Source of the DNA: Desulfovibrio piger ATCC 29098
Lineage (GTDB): Bacteria > Desulfobacterota > Desulfovibrionia > Desulfovibrionales > Desulfovibrionaceae
Direction of reading: 5' to 3'
Length of the DNA stretch: 64,000 bases
Assembly (NCBI RefSeq): GCF_000156375.1
Contig: NZ_DS996359.1
Span: 856,665-920,664, forward strand
In this document: positions 44,940 through 54,236 of the stretch, in pieces
Numbering within the stretch: the stretch's first letter is position 1
Layout: the number at the start of each line of letters is the position of its first letter
The notes under the pieces: generated by a model
Seen by the model: only the letters and a program-made list of their open reading frames with translations
Databases searched by the model: none
Told to the model about the DNA's origin: nothing
Position numbers and translations under genes: made by a program

Positions 44940-45569
44940 ATGGCTGAGAAAATGGGAATTTTGGGTCGTAAACTTGGTATGACCCGCATTTTTGCCGGTG
45001 ACGGCGCCGCTGTGCCCGTCACGGTGATTCAGGCCGGGCCCTGCCCCGTCACCCAGGTGAAGACCGTTGAAACCGACGGTTACAACGCTCTGCAGATCGC
45101 GCTGACCGAAGACAAGGAAAAGCACGTCAGCAAGGCCATGAAGGGCCACTTCGCCAAGGCCGGCACCGGCCTGTACCGCGAACTGCGTGAAATCCGCCTG
45201 GAAAACGCCCCTGAAATGGAACCCGGTCAGGAACTGACCGTGGAAATGTTTGCTACCGGCGACGTGGTCAAAGTGACCGCCAAGAGCATCGGTAAGGGCT
45301 ACCAGGGCCGCATGCGCCGTTGGAACTTCGCCGGTTCCAAGGATACGCACGGTTGCGAAAAAGTGCACCGTAACAACGGCTCCATCGGTAACAACACCTT
45401 CCCCGGCCACGTGTTCAAGGGCCGCAAGATGGCTGGCCATTGGGGCAACGAAACCGTGACGGAAATGGGCCTTGTGATCGTTGACGTTCGTCCCGCCGAC
45501 AACGTCATCCTGGTCAAGGGTTCCGTGCCCGGCCCCAAGAACGGGCTGGTGCTGATCCGCAAGCAGTAG
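44940..45569 (+). CDS. rplC: 50S ribosomal protein L3
   Basis: 209 residues. Opening [18 protein letters not shown] and the conserved extension around [17 protein letters not shown] with [16 protein letters not shown], which reaches into the peptidyl-transferase centre region of 23S rRNA. It is an early 50S assembly protein. It starts 12 bases after rpsJ with GAGAGG upstream. Confidence 0.97.
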   Translation: MAEKMGILGRKLGMTRIFAGDGAAVPVTVIQAGPCPVTQVKTVETDGYNALQIALTEDKEKHVSKAMKGHFAKAGTGLYRELREIRLENAPEMEPGQELTVEMFATGDVVKVTAKSIGKGYQGRMRRWNFAGSKDTHGCEKVHRNNGSIGNNTFPGHVFKGRKMAGHWGNETVTEMGLVIVDVRPADNVILVKGSVPGPKNGLVLIRKQ

Positions 45570-45582
45570 AGGAAGCACAACA

Positions 45583-46206
45583 ATGGCTACCGTGAAAGTT
45601 TATGACCAGAACAAGCAGGAATGCGGCGAACTGACGCTTTCCGCCGACGTGTTTGAAGTTGAGGCTCGTCCCGAGATCCTCAACCTCGTGGTGCGTGCCC
45701 AGATGGCCGCCAAGCGCGCCGGTACCCACATGGCCAAGACCCGCGCCTTCGTTTCCGGCGGCGGCGTGAAGCCCTGGAAGCAGAAGGGCACCGGTCGCGC
45801 CCGTTCCGGCTCCAATCGTTCGCCCGTGTGGCGTGGCGGCGCCATCGTGTTTGGCCCCCAGCCCCGCGATTACAGCTTCAAGGTCAACAGCAAGGTGCGC
45901 GCCCTGGCCATGAAGATGGCTCTGTCGAGCCGTCTGGCCGCCGAAAACCTGCTGGTGGTCAAGGGCATCGAACTGCCCGAAGCCAAGACCAAGCATTTTG
46001 CCAAAGTGGCCGGTACTCTGGGCCTGAACAAGGCTCTCATCGTGACCGCCGAGGAAAGCGAAGCCCTGACCCGCTCCGCCCGCAACATCCCCGGCATCAC
46101 GCTGACCACGCCTGATCGTCTGAGCGTGCTGGAGATCCTCCGCCACAAGCAGCTGGTCCTGCTGGAAGGCGCCGTGGCGCCCGTGCAGGCCCGCTTTGAA
46201 AAATAA
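45583..46206 (+). CDS. rplD: 50S ribosomal protein L4
   Basis: 207 residues. The conserved rRNA-binding loop WKQKGTGRARSGSNRSPVWR and GGAIVFGPQPRDYSF line the exit tunnel. In E. coli L4 also represses its own operon through the S10 leader, so the long leader before rpsJ is a candidate target here. GGAAG precedes the ATG. Confidence 0.97.
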   Translation: MATVKVYDQNKQECGELTLSADVFEVEARPEILNLVVRAQMAAKRAGTHMAKTRAFVSGGGVKPWKQKGTGRARSGSNRSPVWRGGAIVFGPQPRDYSFKVNSKVRALAMKMALSSRLAAENLLVVKGIELPEAKTKHFAKVAGTLGLNKALIVTAEESEALTRSARNIPGITLTTPDRLSVLEILRHKQLVLLEGAVAPVQARFEK

Positions 46207-46218
46207 GAGGGGCAACTC

Positions 46219-46509
46219 ATGGAATTCACTCAGGTTCTTATCAAGCCCCTGCTGACGGAAAAGACCACCCTGCTGAAGGATGAGTCCCGTCAGGTGGCTT
46301 TCTATGTTCATCCCGGCGCCAACAAGCTTGAGATCAAGCAGGCCGTGGAAAAGGCTTTTGATGTGAAAGTTGAAGCGGTCAACGTGGTTCGCAAGGCTCC
46401 CTCCAATCGGGAACGCCAGGGTCGCGTGGTGGGCCGTAAGCCCGGCTGGAAGAAGGCCTATGTGACCTTGCGCCAGGGCGATAAAATCGAGTTCTTCGAG
46501 GGAGTGTAA
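46219..46509 (+). CDS. rplW: 50S ribosomal protein L23
   Basis: 96 residues, with [13 protein letters not shown] at the start and [20 protein letters not shown] near the end. L23 sits at the tunnel exit and docks trigger factor and SRP; both partners' genes (tig, ftsY) are also in this window. Its stop is one base before rplB. Confidence 0.96.
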   Translation: MEFTQVLIKPLLTEKTTLLKDESRQVAFYVHPGANKLEIKQAVEKAFDVKVEAVNVVRKAPSNRERQGRVVGRKPGWKKAYVTLRQGDKIEFFEGV

Positions 46510-46510
46510 A

Positions 46511-47341
46511 ATGGCTGTCCGTAAGCTGAAACCGACCTCCGCCGGGCGTCGTTTCCAGACGGTTTCCGACTTTGCGGAAATCACCCGGACGACCCCTGAG
46601 AAGTCGCTCACCGTGGGCCTGACCAAGAAGGCCGGCCGCAACAACCGTGGCCGCGTGACCAGCCGTCGTCGTGGCGGCGGTGTGAAGCGCCTGTACCGCA
46701 TCATCGACTTCAAGCGTAACAAGTTCGGCATCGCCGCCAAGGTTGCGCACATCGAATACGACCCCAACCGTACCGCCCGTATCGCCCTGCTCCACTACGT
46801 GGACGGCGAAAAGCGCTACATCATCGCTCCTGTGGGTCTGAAGCAGGGCGACGTGGTGCTGGCCGGTGAAGGTGCCGACATCAAGCCCGGCAACGCCATG
46901 CAGATGTCCCGCATCCCGGTGGGTACCGTGATCCACAACGTCGAGCTGTACCCCGGCAAGGGTGGCCAGCTCTGCCGCGCCGCTGGCACCTATGCCCAGC
47001 TCGTGGCCAAGGAAGGCAAGTACGCCCTGCTGCGTCTGCCCTCCGGCGAAGTGCGCAAGGTGCTGGCTTCCTGCGTGGCCACTGTGGGCCAGGTGGGCAA
47101 CATCCAGCACGAAAACATCTCCCTGGGCAAGGCCGGCCGCAACCGCTGGCTGGGTCGCCGTCCTCAGGTCCGCGGTGTGGCCATGAACCCCATCGACCAT
47201 CCCCTGGGCGGTGGCGAAGGCCGCAGCTCCGGTGGTCGTCATCCCGTGTCGCCCTGGGGTATGCCTGCCAAGGGCTTCAAGACCCGCGACAAGAACAAGG
47301 CTTCTTCGCGCCTTATCATTAAGCGCCGCGGCCAGAAGTAG
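46511..47341 (+). CDS. rplB: 50S ribosomal protein L2
   Basis: 276 residues. Carries [20 protein letters not shown] at the rRNA-binding N-terminus and the C-terminal [20 protein letters not shown] with the conserved histidine needed for peptidyl transfer. Standard length. Translation is likely coupled to rplW. Confidence 0.98.
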   Translation: MAVRKLKPTSAGRRFQTVSDFAEITRTTPEKSLTVGLTKKAGRNNRGRVTSRRRGGGVKRLYRIIDFKRNKFGIAAKVAHIEYDPNRTARIALLHYVDGEKRYIIAPVGLKQGDVVLAGEGADIKPGNAMQMSRIPVGTVIHNVELYPGKGGQLCRAAGTYAQLVAKEGKYALLRLPSGEVRKVLASCVATVGQVGNIQHENISLGKAGRNRWLGRRPQVRGVAMNPIDHPLGGGEGRSSGGRHPVSPWGMPAKGFKTRDKNKASSRLIIKRRGQK

Positions 47342-47350
47342 GAGTAGCAG

Positions 47351-47635
47351 ATGCCCAGATCTTTGAAGAAAGGGCCGTTCATCGACGGCCACCTGATGAA
47401 GAAGGTTGACGCTGCGGTGGCCTCCAATGACCATCGCGTGGTGAAGACCTGGTCGCGCCGCTCGACCATCCTGCCCGAAATGGTGGGTCTGACCTTTGCG
47501 GTGCACAATGGCAAAAAGTTTGTGCCGGTGTTCGTGACCGAAAACATGGTGGGTCACAAGCTGGGCGAATTTTCGCCCACCCGTACCTTCCACGGCCACG
47601 CCGCTGACAAGAAGGCCAAGGCCGGCAAGAAGTAG
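47351..47635 (+). CDS. rpsS: 30S ribosomal protein S19
   Basis: 94 residues: [39 protein letters not shown] and [17 protein letters not shown] are universal S19 features. It binds the 30S head with S13 near the A-site tRNA. GGAGTAGC precedes the ATG. Confidence 0.97.
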   Translation: MPRSLKKGPFIDGHLMKKVDAAVASNDHRVVKTWSRRSTILPEMVGLTFAVHNGKKFVPVFVTENMVGHKLGEFSPTRTFHGHAADKKAKAGKK

Positions 47636-47644
47636 GGTAGAGAT

Positions 47645-47983
47645 ATGGAATCCAAAGCTATCGCGAAATTCCAGCGCGTGTCGCCCCGCAAGACCCGCCT
47701 TGTGGCCAAGAACGTGCAGGGCAAGGGTGTGGAAGAAGCCATGAACATTCTGCGCTTCACCCCCAACAAGCCCGCCGGCGTGCTGCTGAATGTGCTCAAG
47801 AGCGCCGTGGCCAATGCCTCCCAGCTGGGTGGTGTGAACGTGGACGCCATGGTCATCAAGGAAGTCATCGTGAACGAAGGCCCCACCTGGAAGCGCTTCA
47901 TGCCCCGCGCCCAGGGCCGTGCCACCAAGATTCACAAGCGTACCAGCCACGTTACCGTTATACTCGCAGAAGGGCAGGAATAG
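47645..47983 (+). CDS. rplV: 50S ribosomal protein L22
   Basis: 112 residues: FQRVSPRKTRLVAKNVQGK, then the tunnel beta-hairpin near GPTWKRFMPRAQGRATKIHK and the closing TSHVTVILAE. It contacts all six 23S domains and lines the exit tunnel. It begins 9 bases after rpsS. Confidence 0.97.
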   Translation: MESKAIAKFQRVSPRKTRLVAKNVQGKGVEEAMNILRFTPNKPAGVLLNVLKSAVANASQLGGVNVDAMVIKEVIVNEGPTWKRFMPRAQGRATKIHKRTSHVTVILAEGQE

Positions 47984-47986
47984 GCT

Positions 47987-48628
47987 ATGGGTCAGAAAGT
48001 TCATCCGTTTGGCTTCCGGCTGGGGTACAACAAGAACTGGCAGTCCCGCTGGTTCAGCAAGAAGGACTACCCTGCCTTTGTGTTTGAAGACAGCAAGATT
48101 CGCGCCTATGTGAAGAAGCTCCTGTATCATGCGGGGCTGGCCAAGATCGAAATCGAACGCGCCGGTGGCAAGATCCGTCTGATCCTGTCCACTGCCCGTC
48201 CCGGTATCGTCATCGGCCGCAAGGGCGTGGAAATCGAAAAGCTGCGCGGCGACCTCCGCCAGAAGTTTGGCCGTGAGTTCTCGCTGGAAGTGAATGAAAT
48301 CCGTCGTCCCGAAGTGGAAGCCCAGCTCGTGGCCGAAAACATCGCCCAGCAGCTGGAACGCCGCGTGGCCTTCCGTCGCGCCATGAAGCGCACGGTGTCC
48401 ATGGCCCGCAAGTTCGGTGGCGAAGGCATCAAGGTGACCTGCTCCGGTCGTCTGGCGGGCGCTGAAATCGCCCGTACCGAATGGTACCGTGACGGTCGCG
48501 TGCCGTTGCAGACCCTGCGCGCCGACATCGACTACGGTTTTGCCGAAGCGCACACCACCTACGGCATCATCGGTGTCAAGGTGTGGATCTACAAGGGTGA
48601 AATCCTTGACAAAGAGGTTGATCAGTAA
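47987..48628 (+). CDS. rpsC: 30S ribosomal protein S3
   Basis: 213 residues. The KH domain motif [12 protein letters not shown] is followed by the C-terminal domain [20 protein letters not shown] and [16 protein letters not shown]. It sits at the mRNA entry channel. It is slightly shorter than E. coli S3 because the tail ends soon after the conserved domain. Its TAA shares a base with the rplP start. Confidence 0.97.
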   Translation: MGQKVHPFGFRLGYNKNWQSRWFSKKDYPAFVFEDSKIRAYVKKLLYHAGLAKIEIERAGGKIRLILSTARPGIVIGRKGVEIEKLRGDLRQKFGREFSLEVNEIRRPEVEAQLVAENIAQQLERRVAFRRAMKRTVSMARKFGGEGIKVTCSGRLAGAEIARTEWYRDGRVPLQTLRADIDYGFAEAHTTYGIIGVKVWIYKGEILDKEVDQ

Positions 48629-49041
48629 TGCTCGCGCCTAAGAAAGTTAAATTCCGTAAATGGCAGAAGGGCCGCCTGCGTGGCCTGGCTAGCCGCGGCG
48701 CCTCCATCGCCTTTGGCGATATTGGCCTGAAGGCCGTGCAGCACGGTCAGTTGTCCAGCCAGCAGATTGAAGCCGCCCGTATCGCCATGATGCGTCACAT
48801 CAAGCGTGGTGGTAAGGTTTGGATCCGCGTGTTCCCCGACCGCCCCGTGACCGCCAAGCCTCTTGAAACCCGTCAGGGTTCCGGTAAGGGGGCTCCGGTG
48901 GGCTGGTGCGCTCCGGTCAAGCCCGGCCGCGTGCTGTACGAAATCAAGGGCGTCAGCCTTGACCTGGCTCGCGAGGCTCTGACCCGCGCCGCCCACAAGC
49001 TGCCCGTGAAGACCATCATCGTGGTGAGGGAGGGCCTGTAG
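48628..49041 (+). CDS. rplP: 50S ribosomal protein L16
   Basis: 137 residues: [39 protein letters not shown] and [15 protein letters not shown]. It positions the A-site tRNA elbow. The start overlaps the rpsC stop by one base, indicating coupling. Confidence 0.97.
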   Translation: MLAPKKVKFRKWQKGRLRGLASRGASIAFGDIGLKAVQHGQLSSQQIEAARIAMMRHIKRGGKVWIRVFPDRPVTAKPLETRQGSGKGAPVGWCAPVKPGRVLYEIKGVSLDLAREALTRAAHKLPVKTIIVVREGL

Positions 49042-49042
49042 T

Positions 49043-49261
49043 ATGGCTGCCAAGAAGAACGAAAAAGCCGCCATGGCCACTGCCGCCGAGCTGCGCGACA
49101 TGAGCGTCGAAGAGCTGCGTGCCAAGCTGGCCGAACAGCGCGAAGAACTCATGACGGCCCGTTTCAAGCATGCCACCGCGCAGCTTGAAAAGACTTCCGA
49201 GCTCAAGGCCATGCGCCGTCAGGTGGCTCGCATTTCCACCGTTTTGACTGAAAAGGAATAG
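49043..49261 (+). CDS. rpmC: 50S ribosomal protein L29
   Basis: 72 residues, two helices: ELRDMSVEELRAKLAEQREEL and ELKAMRRQVARISTVLTEKE. A short lysine-rich N-terminal extension (KKNEKAA) precedes the core. It lies near the tunnel exit beside L23. One base separates it from rplP. Confidence 0.95.
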   Translation: MAAKKNEKAAMATAAELRDMSVEELRAKLAEQREELMTARFKHATAQLEKTSELKAMRRQVARISTVLTEKE

Positions 49262-49273
49262 AGGGGCTGAACC

Positions 49274-49537
49274 ATGCAAGCTCTGGAAAATCGCAAGGGC
49301 AGAACCCTCACCGGTATCGTTGTCAGCGACAAGAACGACAAGACCATCGTCGTGCGCGTTGAAACGCTGGTGAAGCATCCTCTGCTCAAGAAGTATGTGA
49401 GGCGCCGCAAAAAGTTCACGGCTCATGATCCCATGAACGAATGCGGCATGGGCGATAAGGTTAAAATCGTGGAGTTCCGCCCCATGTCGCGCAACAAGCG
49501 CTGGCATCTGGTCTCCATCATCGAAAAGGCTGTGTAG
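49274..49537 (+). CDS. rpsQ: 30S ribosomal protein S17
   Basis: 87 residues, OB fold: [39 protein letters not shown] and [19 protein letters not shown]. It binds 16S rRNA in early 30S assembly. GAGGGG precedes the ATG. Confidence 0.97.
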   Translation: MQALENRKGRTLTGIVVSDKNDKTIVVRVETLVKHPLLKKYVRRRKKFTAHDPMNECGMGDKVKIVEFRPMSRNKRWHLVSIIEKAV

Positions 49538-49546
49538 GGTAGAACC

Positions 49547-49915
49547 ATGATCCAGGTAGAATCGACTCTTCAGGTGGCCGACAACAGCGGCGCCAAAAAG
49601 GTGGCCTGCATCAAGGTGCTCGGTGGTTCCCACCGCCGTTACGCTTCCGTGGGCGACATCATCGTCGTGTCCGTCAAGGAAGCCATGCCCCACAGCAAGG
49701 TCAAGAAAGGCGACGTCATGAAGGCCGTTATCGTCCGCACTGCCAAGGAAGTGCGCCGTATGGACGGCTCCTACATCAAGTTCGACGGCAACGCCGCTGT
49801 CCTGCTCTCCAACCAGGGCGAACCCGTGGGTACCCGTATCTTCGGACCCGTCGCTCGTGAGCTGCGCGCCGCCAACTTCATGAAGATCATTTCTCTTGCC
49901 CCCGAAGTGCTGTAG
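49547..49915 (+). CDS. rplN: 50S ribosomal protein L14
   Basis: 122 residues: [39 protein letters not shown] and [19 protein letters not shown]. It forms an intersubunit bridge and is the RsfS docking site in other bacteria. Confidence 0.98.
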   Translation: MIQVESTLQVADNSGAKKVACIKVLGGSHRRYASVGDIIVVSVKEAMPHSKVKKGDVMKAVIVRTAKEVRRMDGSYIKFDGNAAVLLSNQGEPVGTRIFGPVARELRAANFMKIISLAPEVL

Positions 49916-49924
49916 GAGATGACT

Positions 49925-50257
49925 ATGAAAACGTATCGCATCCGCAAGGACGACAAGGTGATGGTCATCACCGGCAAGGACGCGGGCAAGATCGGCAAGG
50001 TGCTCAAGGTTCTTCCCAAGAAGGACCGCGTGCTGGTGGAAAAGGTCAACGTGGCCAAGCGCCACATGCGCCCCAACCCCTATGCCCAGCAGCCCGGTGG
50101 CATCGTGGAAAAGGAAATGCCCATCCACGTGTCCAACGTGATGGTGGTGTGCTCCGCTTGCGCCAAGCCGACCAAGGTGGGCTACAAGTACATTGAGTCC
50201 GAAGGCAAGCAGAAAAAAGTGCGCTTCTGCAAGAAGTGCAACGAAGTTATGGAATAA
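49925..50257 (+). CDS. rplX: 50S ribosomal protein L24
   Basis: 110 residues from the ATG at 49925; an ATG at 49919 directly abuts the AGGAG and is unlikely to be used. The KOW motif is at [20 protein letters not shown]. The C-terminus carries a CSAC...CKKC four-cysteine pair, a likely zinc site seen in many but not all bacterial L24 proteins. It starts 50S assembly. Confidence 0.96.
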   Translation: MKTYRIRKDDKVMVITGKDAGKIGKVLKVLPKKDRVLVEKVNVAKRHMRPNPYAQQPGGIVEKEMPIHVSNVMVVCSACAKPTKVGYKYIESEGKQKKVRFCKKCNEVME

Positions 50258-50266
50258 GGTGATACG

Positions 50267-50806
50267 ATGACACGCCTTGAAAAGATTTATAGAGAGAAAG
50301 TGGTTCCGGTACTGCAGAAGGAGTTCAACTACTCCTCCTCCATGCAACTGCCCGGCATCGAGAAGATCTCTCTGAACATCGGTCTCGGCGCCGCCAGCCA
50401 GAACAACAAGCTGATGGAAGAAGCCGTGGCGGAACTGACCGCCATCGCCGGACAGAAGGCCGTGGTTACCCGCGCCAAGAAGTCCATCGCTTCCTTCAAG
50501 CTGCGTGAAGGCATGCCCATCGGGGCTCGCGTCACCCTGCGCAAGGATCGTATGTGGGACTTCCTGGACAAGCTGATGAACTTTGCCCTGCCCCGCGTGC
50601 GTGACTTCCGCGGTATCCCGGACCGTGGTTTTGATGGTCGCGGCAACTTTACCCTGGGCATCAAGGAACACACCATCTTCCCCGAAATGGAAGCTGACCG
50701 TGTGGAAAACCCCAAGGGCATGAACATCACCATTGTCACCTCGGCGACCACGGACAAGGAAGGCAAGTTCCTTCTGGACCAGCTGGGCATGCCGTTCCGC
50801 AAGTAG
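50267..50806 (+). CDS. rplE: 50S ribosomal protein L5
   Basis: 179 residues: [19 protein letters not shown], the 5S-rRNA binding part, [20 protein letters not shown] and [20 protein letters not shown]. It forms the central protuberance with 5S rRNA and contacts S13. GGTGA precedes the ATG. Confidence 0.98.
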   Translation: MTRLEKIYREKVVPVLQKEFNYSSSMQLPGIEKISLNIGLGAASQNNKLMEEAVAELTAIAGQKAVVTRAKKSIASFKLREGMPIGARVTLRKDRMWDFLDKLMNFALPRVRDFRGIPDRGFDGRGNFTLGIKEHTIFPEMEADRVENPKGMNITIVTSATTDKEGKFLLDQLGMPFRK

Positions 50807-50816
50807 GAGTAGAGCT

Positions 50817-51002
50817 ATGTCCCGTACCGCTCTTGAAGTGAAGGCTTCCCGTAAGCCCAAGTTCAGCTCCCGCGCCTACAATCGTTGCCCCATCTGCGGG
50901 CGTCCCCGGGCCTTCATGCGCCAGTTCGGCATCTGCCGTATTTGCTTCCGCAACATGGCCCTGCGCGGCGAACTGCCCGGTGTGCGTAAATCCAGCTGGT
51001 AA
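50817..51002 (+). CDS. rpsN: 30S ribosomal protein S14, zinc-binding short form
   Basis: 61 residues, [20 protein letters not shown] then [12 protein letters not shown] and [19 protein letters not shown]. The two CxxC pairs mark the short zinc-binding S14 type, against the long form of about 100 residues in E. coli. GGAG at 50806-50809 precedes the ATG at 50817. An intrinsic terminator follows, so this gene ends the first part of the ribosomal block. Confidence 0.96.
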   Translation: MSRTALEVKASRKPKFSSRAYNRCPICGRPRAFMRQFGICRICFRNMALRGELPGVRKSSW

Positions 51003-51030
51003 TCCGCATCCCGGACTGATCTGAAAGATG

Positions 51031-51060
51031 GAGGGACTCCGAAAGGGGTCCCTCTTTCCG
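51031..51060 (+). terminator. intrinsic terminator between rpsN and rpsH
   Basis: A 10-bp stem GAGGGACTCC/GGGGTCCCTC closed by a GAAA tetraloop and followed by TTTCCGTTT, 29 bases after the rpsN stop. Confidence 0.65.
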
Positions 51061-51626
51061 TTTCTGGAGGCGGGCAGGGGAGAGGAGAGTGGTTCCCGGT
51101 TCCCCCTGCATCCGGCGGGCAACCCGGCAGGAAGGCTCTCTGCCGGTATCCTGCGCCAGTGTTTTCCTGTCGCTCCCGGCCTTTTGGGGAAGTGACGCAT
51201 CCCTTCCCGGGGTGCGGTCTCCACCGGCCGGTCTCCCTCCTTTTGCAGATTTTGCTTGCTTCCCGGGAGCAGATGGGCTATCTGCCCCTGCGCGCCGCCC
51301 GCTGCGCCATGCCGGAAAGTCCGGTGGAGCCGCGGCCATGCGTCGCATGCCGCACCGGAGACAGCTGTCGCTCCTGCAGTGGAGCAGCCCTGTTTTTACC
51401 CATGGTACGACGATCCGGTGCCCGATCCTTCGCATACAGGCCGGGATGCCCCGGCGGGACTGGCACCGGCATGACTCGGGAACGCCCTGGAAAGAGCGGA
51501 TTTTCAGGCCGTGAGCAAAAAAAACATTGCCTTTTGCTCCGGCTTGGGATATGGACTTTCGATTGTGTGCGGGAAGTGGCGGCATGGGGCCGCTAACCCC
51601 TCACGAAACCAACCTTAGGAGCTATC
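51061..51626. other. non-coding insert within the spc operon
   Basis: About 570 bases separating rpsN from rpsH where most bacteria have a few bases. Short frames exist on both strands but their composition and lack of ribosome-binding sites mark them as chance. Near 51513-51540 there is an 8-bp inverted repeat (GAGCAAAA/TTTTGCTC), overlapping the candidate promoter. Confidence 0.45.
51527..51555 (+). promoter_or_regulatory. candidate promoter for rpsH and downstream genes
   Basis: TTGCCT (51527-51532), 17-base spacer, TATGGA (51550-51555), about 70 bases before rpsH. Weak match, but it lies where a promoter is needed after the rpsN terminator. Confidence 0.35.
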
Positions 51627-51627
51627 G

Positions 51628-52008
51628 ATGTTGACAGATCCTATTGCGGATATGCTGACCCGTATCCGCAACGCACATTTGGCCCTGCACAAGGAAGTGA
51701 ATGTGCCGCGCTCGAAGATGAAAGAAGCCTTAGCCGCCATCCTCAAGCAGGAAGGTTACGTCGAAGACGTGGCTATCGACGACCGCAACATTACCATCAC
51801 GCTGAAGTACCAGAAGGGCAAGGCCGTCATCTCCGGCCTGAAGCGCGTCAGCACCCCCGGTCGCCGCGTGTATGTGGGCGCTCACCAGATCCCCAAGGTG
51901 CAGAACGGCCTCGGCATTTGCATTCTGTCCACGTCCAGCGGTGTGCTGGACGGCATGACCGCCCATGAAAAGAAGGTGGGCGGCGAACTTCTGTGTGAAA
52001 TCTGGTAG
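51628..52008 (+). CDS. rpsH: 30S ribosomal protein S8
   Basis: 126 residues: MLTDPIADMLTRIRNAHLA, VPRSKMKEALAAILKQEGYV, RVSTPGRRVYVGAHQIPKV and LGICILSTSSGVLDG. In E. coli S8 is the feedback repressor of the spc operon; here it becomes the first gene after the interruption. TTAGGAGC precedes the ATG. Confidence 0.97.
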   Translation: MLTDPIADMLTRIRNAHLALHKEVNVPRSKMKEALAAILKQEGYVEDVAIDDRNITITLKYQKGKAVISGLKRVSTPGRRVYVGAHQIPKVQNGLGICILSTSSGVLDGMTAHEKKVGGELLCEIW

Positions 52009-52017
52009 GGGTGCACC

Positions 52018-52557
52018 ATGTCTCGTATTGGCAAACAGCCCATTACCGTTCCCGCTGGCGTTGAAGTCAAGATCGGAACGGATGTTGTGGAAGTGAAGGG
52101 CCCCAAGGGTACGCTGCATACCCCTGTGTGCAGCCTGCTGAATTATGACCTCACCGACGGTGTGCTGACCCTGACCCGCGTGGAAGACGACCGTCACAGC
52201 CGTGCCCAGCACGGTCTGCGCCGCACCCTGCTCGCCAACTGCATCGAAGGCGTGACCAAGGGCTTCTCCAAGTCCCTGGAAGTGATCGGCGTGGGCTACC
52301 GCGTTGCCGTCAAGGGCAACATGGTGGAACTGTCCGTGGGCTTCTCCCACCCCGTGCTGGTGGAACTGCCCGAAGGCATCCAGGCCAAGGCCGAAGGTCA
52401 GATCCTGACCATCAGCGGCGCCGACAAGGAACTGGTGGGCGAAATGGCCGCCAAGATCCGTCGCATCCGCAAGCCCGAACCTTACAAGGGCAAGGGTATC
52501 AAGTATACCACCGAGACCATCCGCCGCAAGGTCGGTAAGTCCGGCGGCAAGAAGTAG
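52018..52557 (+). CDS. rplF: 50S ribosomal protein L6
   Basis: 179 residues: [39 protein letters not shown] and [20 protein letters not shown]. It lies near the sarcin-ricin loop and helps factor binding. It begins 9 bases after rpsH. Confidence 0.97.
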   Translation: MSRIGKQPITVPAGVEVKIGTDVVEVKGPKGTLHTPVCSLLNYDLTDGVLTLTRVEDDRHSRAQHGLRRTLLANCIEGVTKGFSKSLEVIGVGYRVAVKGNMVELSVGFSHPVLVELPEGIQAKAEGQILTISGADKELVGEMAAKIRRIRKPEPYKGKGIKYTTETIRRKVGKSGGKK

Positions 52558-52571
52558 GTAGGGATTGCGTT

Positions 52572-52931
52572 ATGAAGCTTACCAAGAATGAATCCCGTCA
52601 GCGCCGCAAGGTCCGCATTCGTAAAAAGGTGCAGGGTACTGCCGAACGTCCCCGTCTGGTGGTGTACCGCTCCAACATGCACATCTACGCCCAGATCGTG
52701 AACGATCAGGAAGGCGCCACCCTGGTCGCCGCCTCCACCCTCAGCCTGGCCAAGACCGAAGCCGGTATGCATTGCAACCTGGCCGGCGCCGAGAAGGTGG
52801 GCATGGAAATCGCCCGTCTTGCCAAGGAAAAGAACATCACCCAGGTGGTGTTCGATCGCAACGGGTACCTTTATCACGGTCGCGTGAAAGCCGTGGCCGA
52901 CGGCGCCCGCGAAGGCGGCCTGGAGTTCTAA
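52572..52931 (+). CDS. rplR: 50S ribosomal protein L18
   Basis: 119 residues: [38 protein letters not shown] and [20 protein letters not shown]. It binds 5S rRNA with L5. One base separates it from rpsE. Confidence 0.97.
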   Translation: MKLTKNESRQRRKVRIRKKVQGTAERPRLVVYRSNMHIYAQIVNDQEGATLVAASTLSLAKTEAGMHCNLAGAEKVGMEIARLAKEKNITQVVFDRNGYLYHGRVKAVADGAREGGLEF

Positions 52932-52932
52932 T

Positions 52933-53445
52933 ATGCGTCAGGAAAATACCGAAACCAAACAGAACGAATTGGGCGAAATCGAAAAGATCGTCTCCCTGAA
53001 CCGCGTGGCCAAGGTGGTCAAGGGCGGTCGCCGTTTCAGCTTCAGCGCCCTCGTGGTGGTGGGCGACGGCAAGGGTGGCGTGGGCTACGGCCTGGGCAAG
53101 GCCCAGGAAGTGCCCGAAGCCCTGCGCAAGGCCACTGAACGCGCTCGCAAGAACCGCGTGCAGATTCCTCTGGTGGAAGGCACCCTGCCTTACGAAGTGC
53201 TGGGCCGCTTCGGCGCTGGTCGCGTCATGCTGAAGCCCGCCTCCGAAGGTACCGGCATCATCGCCGGTGGTGCCGTGCGTGCCGTCATGGAAGCCGTGGG
53301 CGTGCATGACGTCCTGGCCAAGGCCATCGGCACTAACAACCCCCATAACGTGCTGCGTGCCACCATGCAGGGCCTGATCTCCCTGCGCAGCGCTGACGAA
53401 GTGTCCGAGCTGCGTGGCAAGAAGCTCGAAGCCCCGAGGAAGTAA
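52933..53445 (+). CDS. rpsE: 30S ribosomal protein S5
   Basis: 170 residues: the N-terminal RNA-binding part [20 protein letters not shown] and [20 protein letters not shown], then [20 protein letters not shown] and [16 protein letters not shown]. It controls decoding accuracy with S4. Confidence 0.98.
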   Translation: MRQENTETKQNELGEIEKIVSLNRVAKVVKGGRRFSFSALVVVGDGKGGVGYGLGKAQEVPEALRKATERARKNRVQIPLVEGTLPYEVLGRFGAGRVMLKPASEGTGIIAGGAVRAVMEAVGVHDVLAKAIGTNNPHNVLRATMQGLISLRSADEVSELRGKKLEAPRK

Positions 53446-53448
53446 GTC

Positions 53449-53625
53449 ATGGCTGAAATTACGGTCAAACTCGTGCGTTCTCGCATCGGCACCACGCCGG
53501 CCCAGCGCAAGCTGCTGGACTCCCTTGGCCTCAAGCGTCGCGAACAGGTCAAGTTGTTCAAGGACACCCCGGCCATCCGGGGCATCATCGCCAAAGTTTC
53601 GCACCTTGTGGCCCTGGTGGACTAG
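53449..53625 (+). CDS. rpmD: 50S ribosomal protein L30
   Basis: 58 residues: MAEITVKLVRSRIGTTPAQR, LDSLGLKRREQVKLFKDTP, then AIRGIIAKVSHLVALVD. It is the short bacterial L30. It starts three bases after rpsE (AGGAAG overlaps the rpsE end). Confidence 0.96.
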   Translation: MAEITVKLVRSRIGTTPAQRKLLDSLGLKRREQVKLFKDTPAIRGIIAKVSHLVALVD

Positions 53626-53652
53626 TCCACGGCCGCAGGAGGAGTATATATC

Positions 53653-54117
53653 ATGCAACTGCACAATCTCTTTCCCTTCCCGGAAGAGCGCAAAACCCGC
53701 CGTCGTGTGGGCCGTGGTTCCGGTTCCGGCCTGGGCTGCACCGCTGGCAAGGGTAACAAGGGTCAGAACGCCCGTGCCGGCGGCGGTGTGCGTCCCGGTT
53801 TCGAAGGCGGCCAGATGCCCCTGCAGCGTCGTCTTCCCAAGCACGGCTTCAAGAACTTCCCCTTCAAGGTGACCTACGACGTGATCAACCTGGACCGTCT
53901 GCAGGAAGCCTTTGAAGGCAAGAGCGAGATCACCCTGGACGACATCTACGCCCGCGGCCTGGCCCGTCTGGGCGCGCCCGTGAAAGTGCTTTCCCGTGGC
54001 GAAGTGAAGTCGGCCATCAAGGTGGAAGCTCACAAGTTCAGCCAGGCCGCTGCGGAAAAGATCCGCAACGCCGGCGGCGAAGCCACCGAACTTGAAGCTG
54101 CGCAAGCGGCTGAGTAA
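53653..54117 (+). CDS. rplO: 50S ribosomal protein L15
   Basis: 154 residues: LHNLFPFPEERKTRRRVGRG, TAGKGNKGQNARAGGGVRPG and FEGGQMPLQRRLPKHGFKN, the glycine/arginine-rich extension that threads 23S rRNA. AGGAGT precedes the ATG. A long hairpin separates it from secY. Confidence 0.97.
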   Translation: MQLHNLFPFPEERKTRRRVGRGSGSGLGCTAGKGNKGQNARAGGGVRPGFEGGQMPLQRRLPKHGFKNFPFKVTYDVINLDRLQEAFEGKSEITLDDIYARGLARLGAPVKVLSRGEVKSAIKVEAHKFSQAAAEKIRNAGGEATELEAAQAAE

Positions 54118-54148
54118 TTATGCGCCATGCCGGTAACGGCAGGCGGAT

Positions 54149-54187
54149 GTCTTTGACCCCGCGCCGGAATGGGCGCGGGGTAAAGAC
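54149..54187 (+). promoter_or_regulatory. long hairpin between rplO and secY
   Basis: GTCTTT and AAAGAC enclose CCCCGCGCC/GGGCGCGGGG with a GGAAT loop, a stem of about 15 bp with small mismatches and no T-tract. It may be a processing or attenuation site that lowers secY expression relative to ribosomal genes. Confidence 0.45.
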
Positions 54188-54236
54188 GCTCCCGCGCATA
54201 TGCGTCCCTTACAGCGTAAAAGGTAACGAGTGATTC

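Noticed and set aside
46379-48553. A 724-codon minus-strand frame opposite ribosomal protein genes
   Set aside because: Lies over five universally conserved ribosomal genes; it is a codon-bias artefact.
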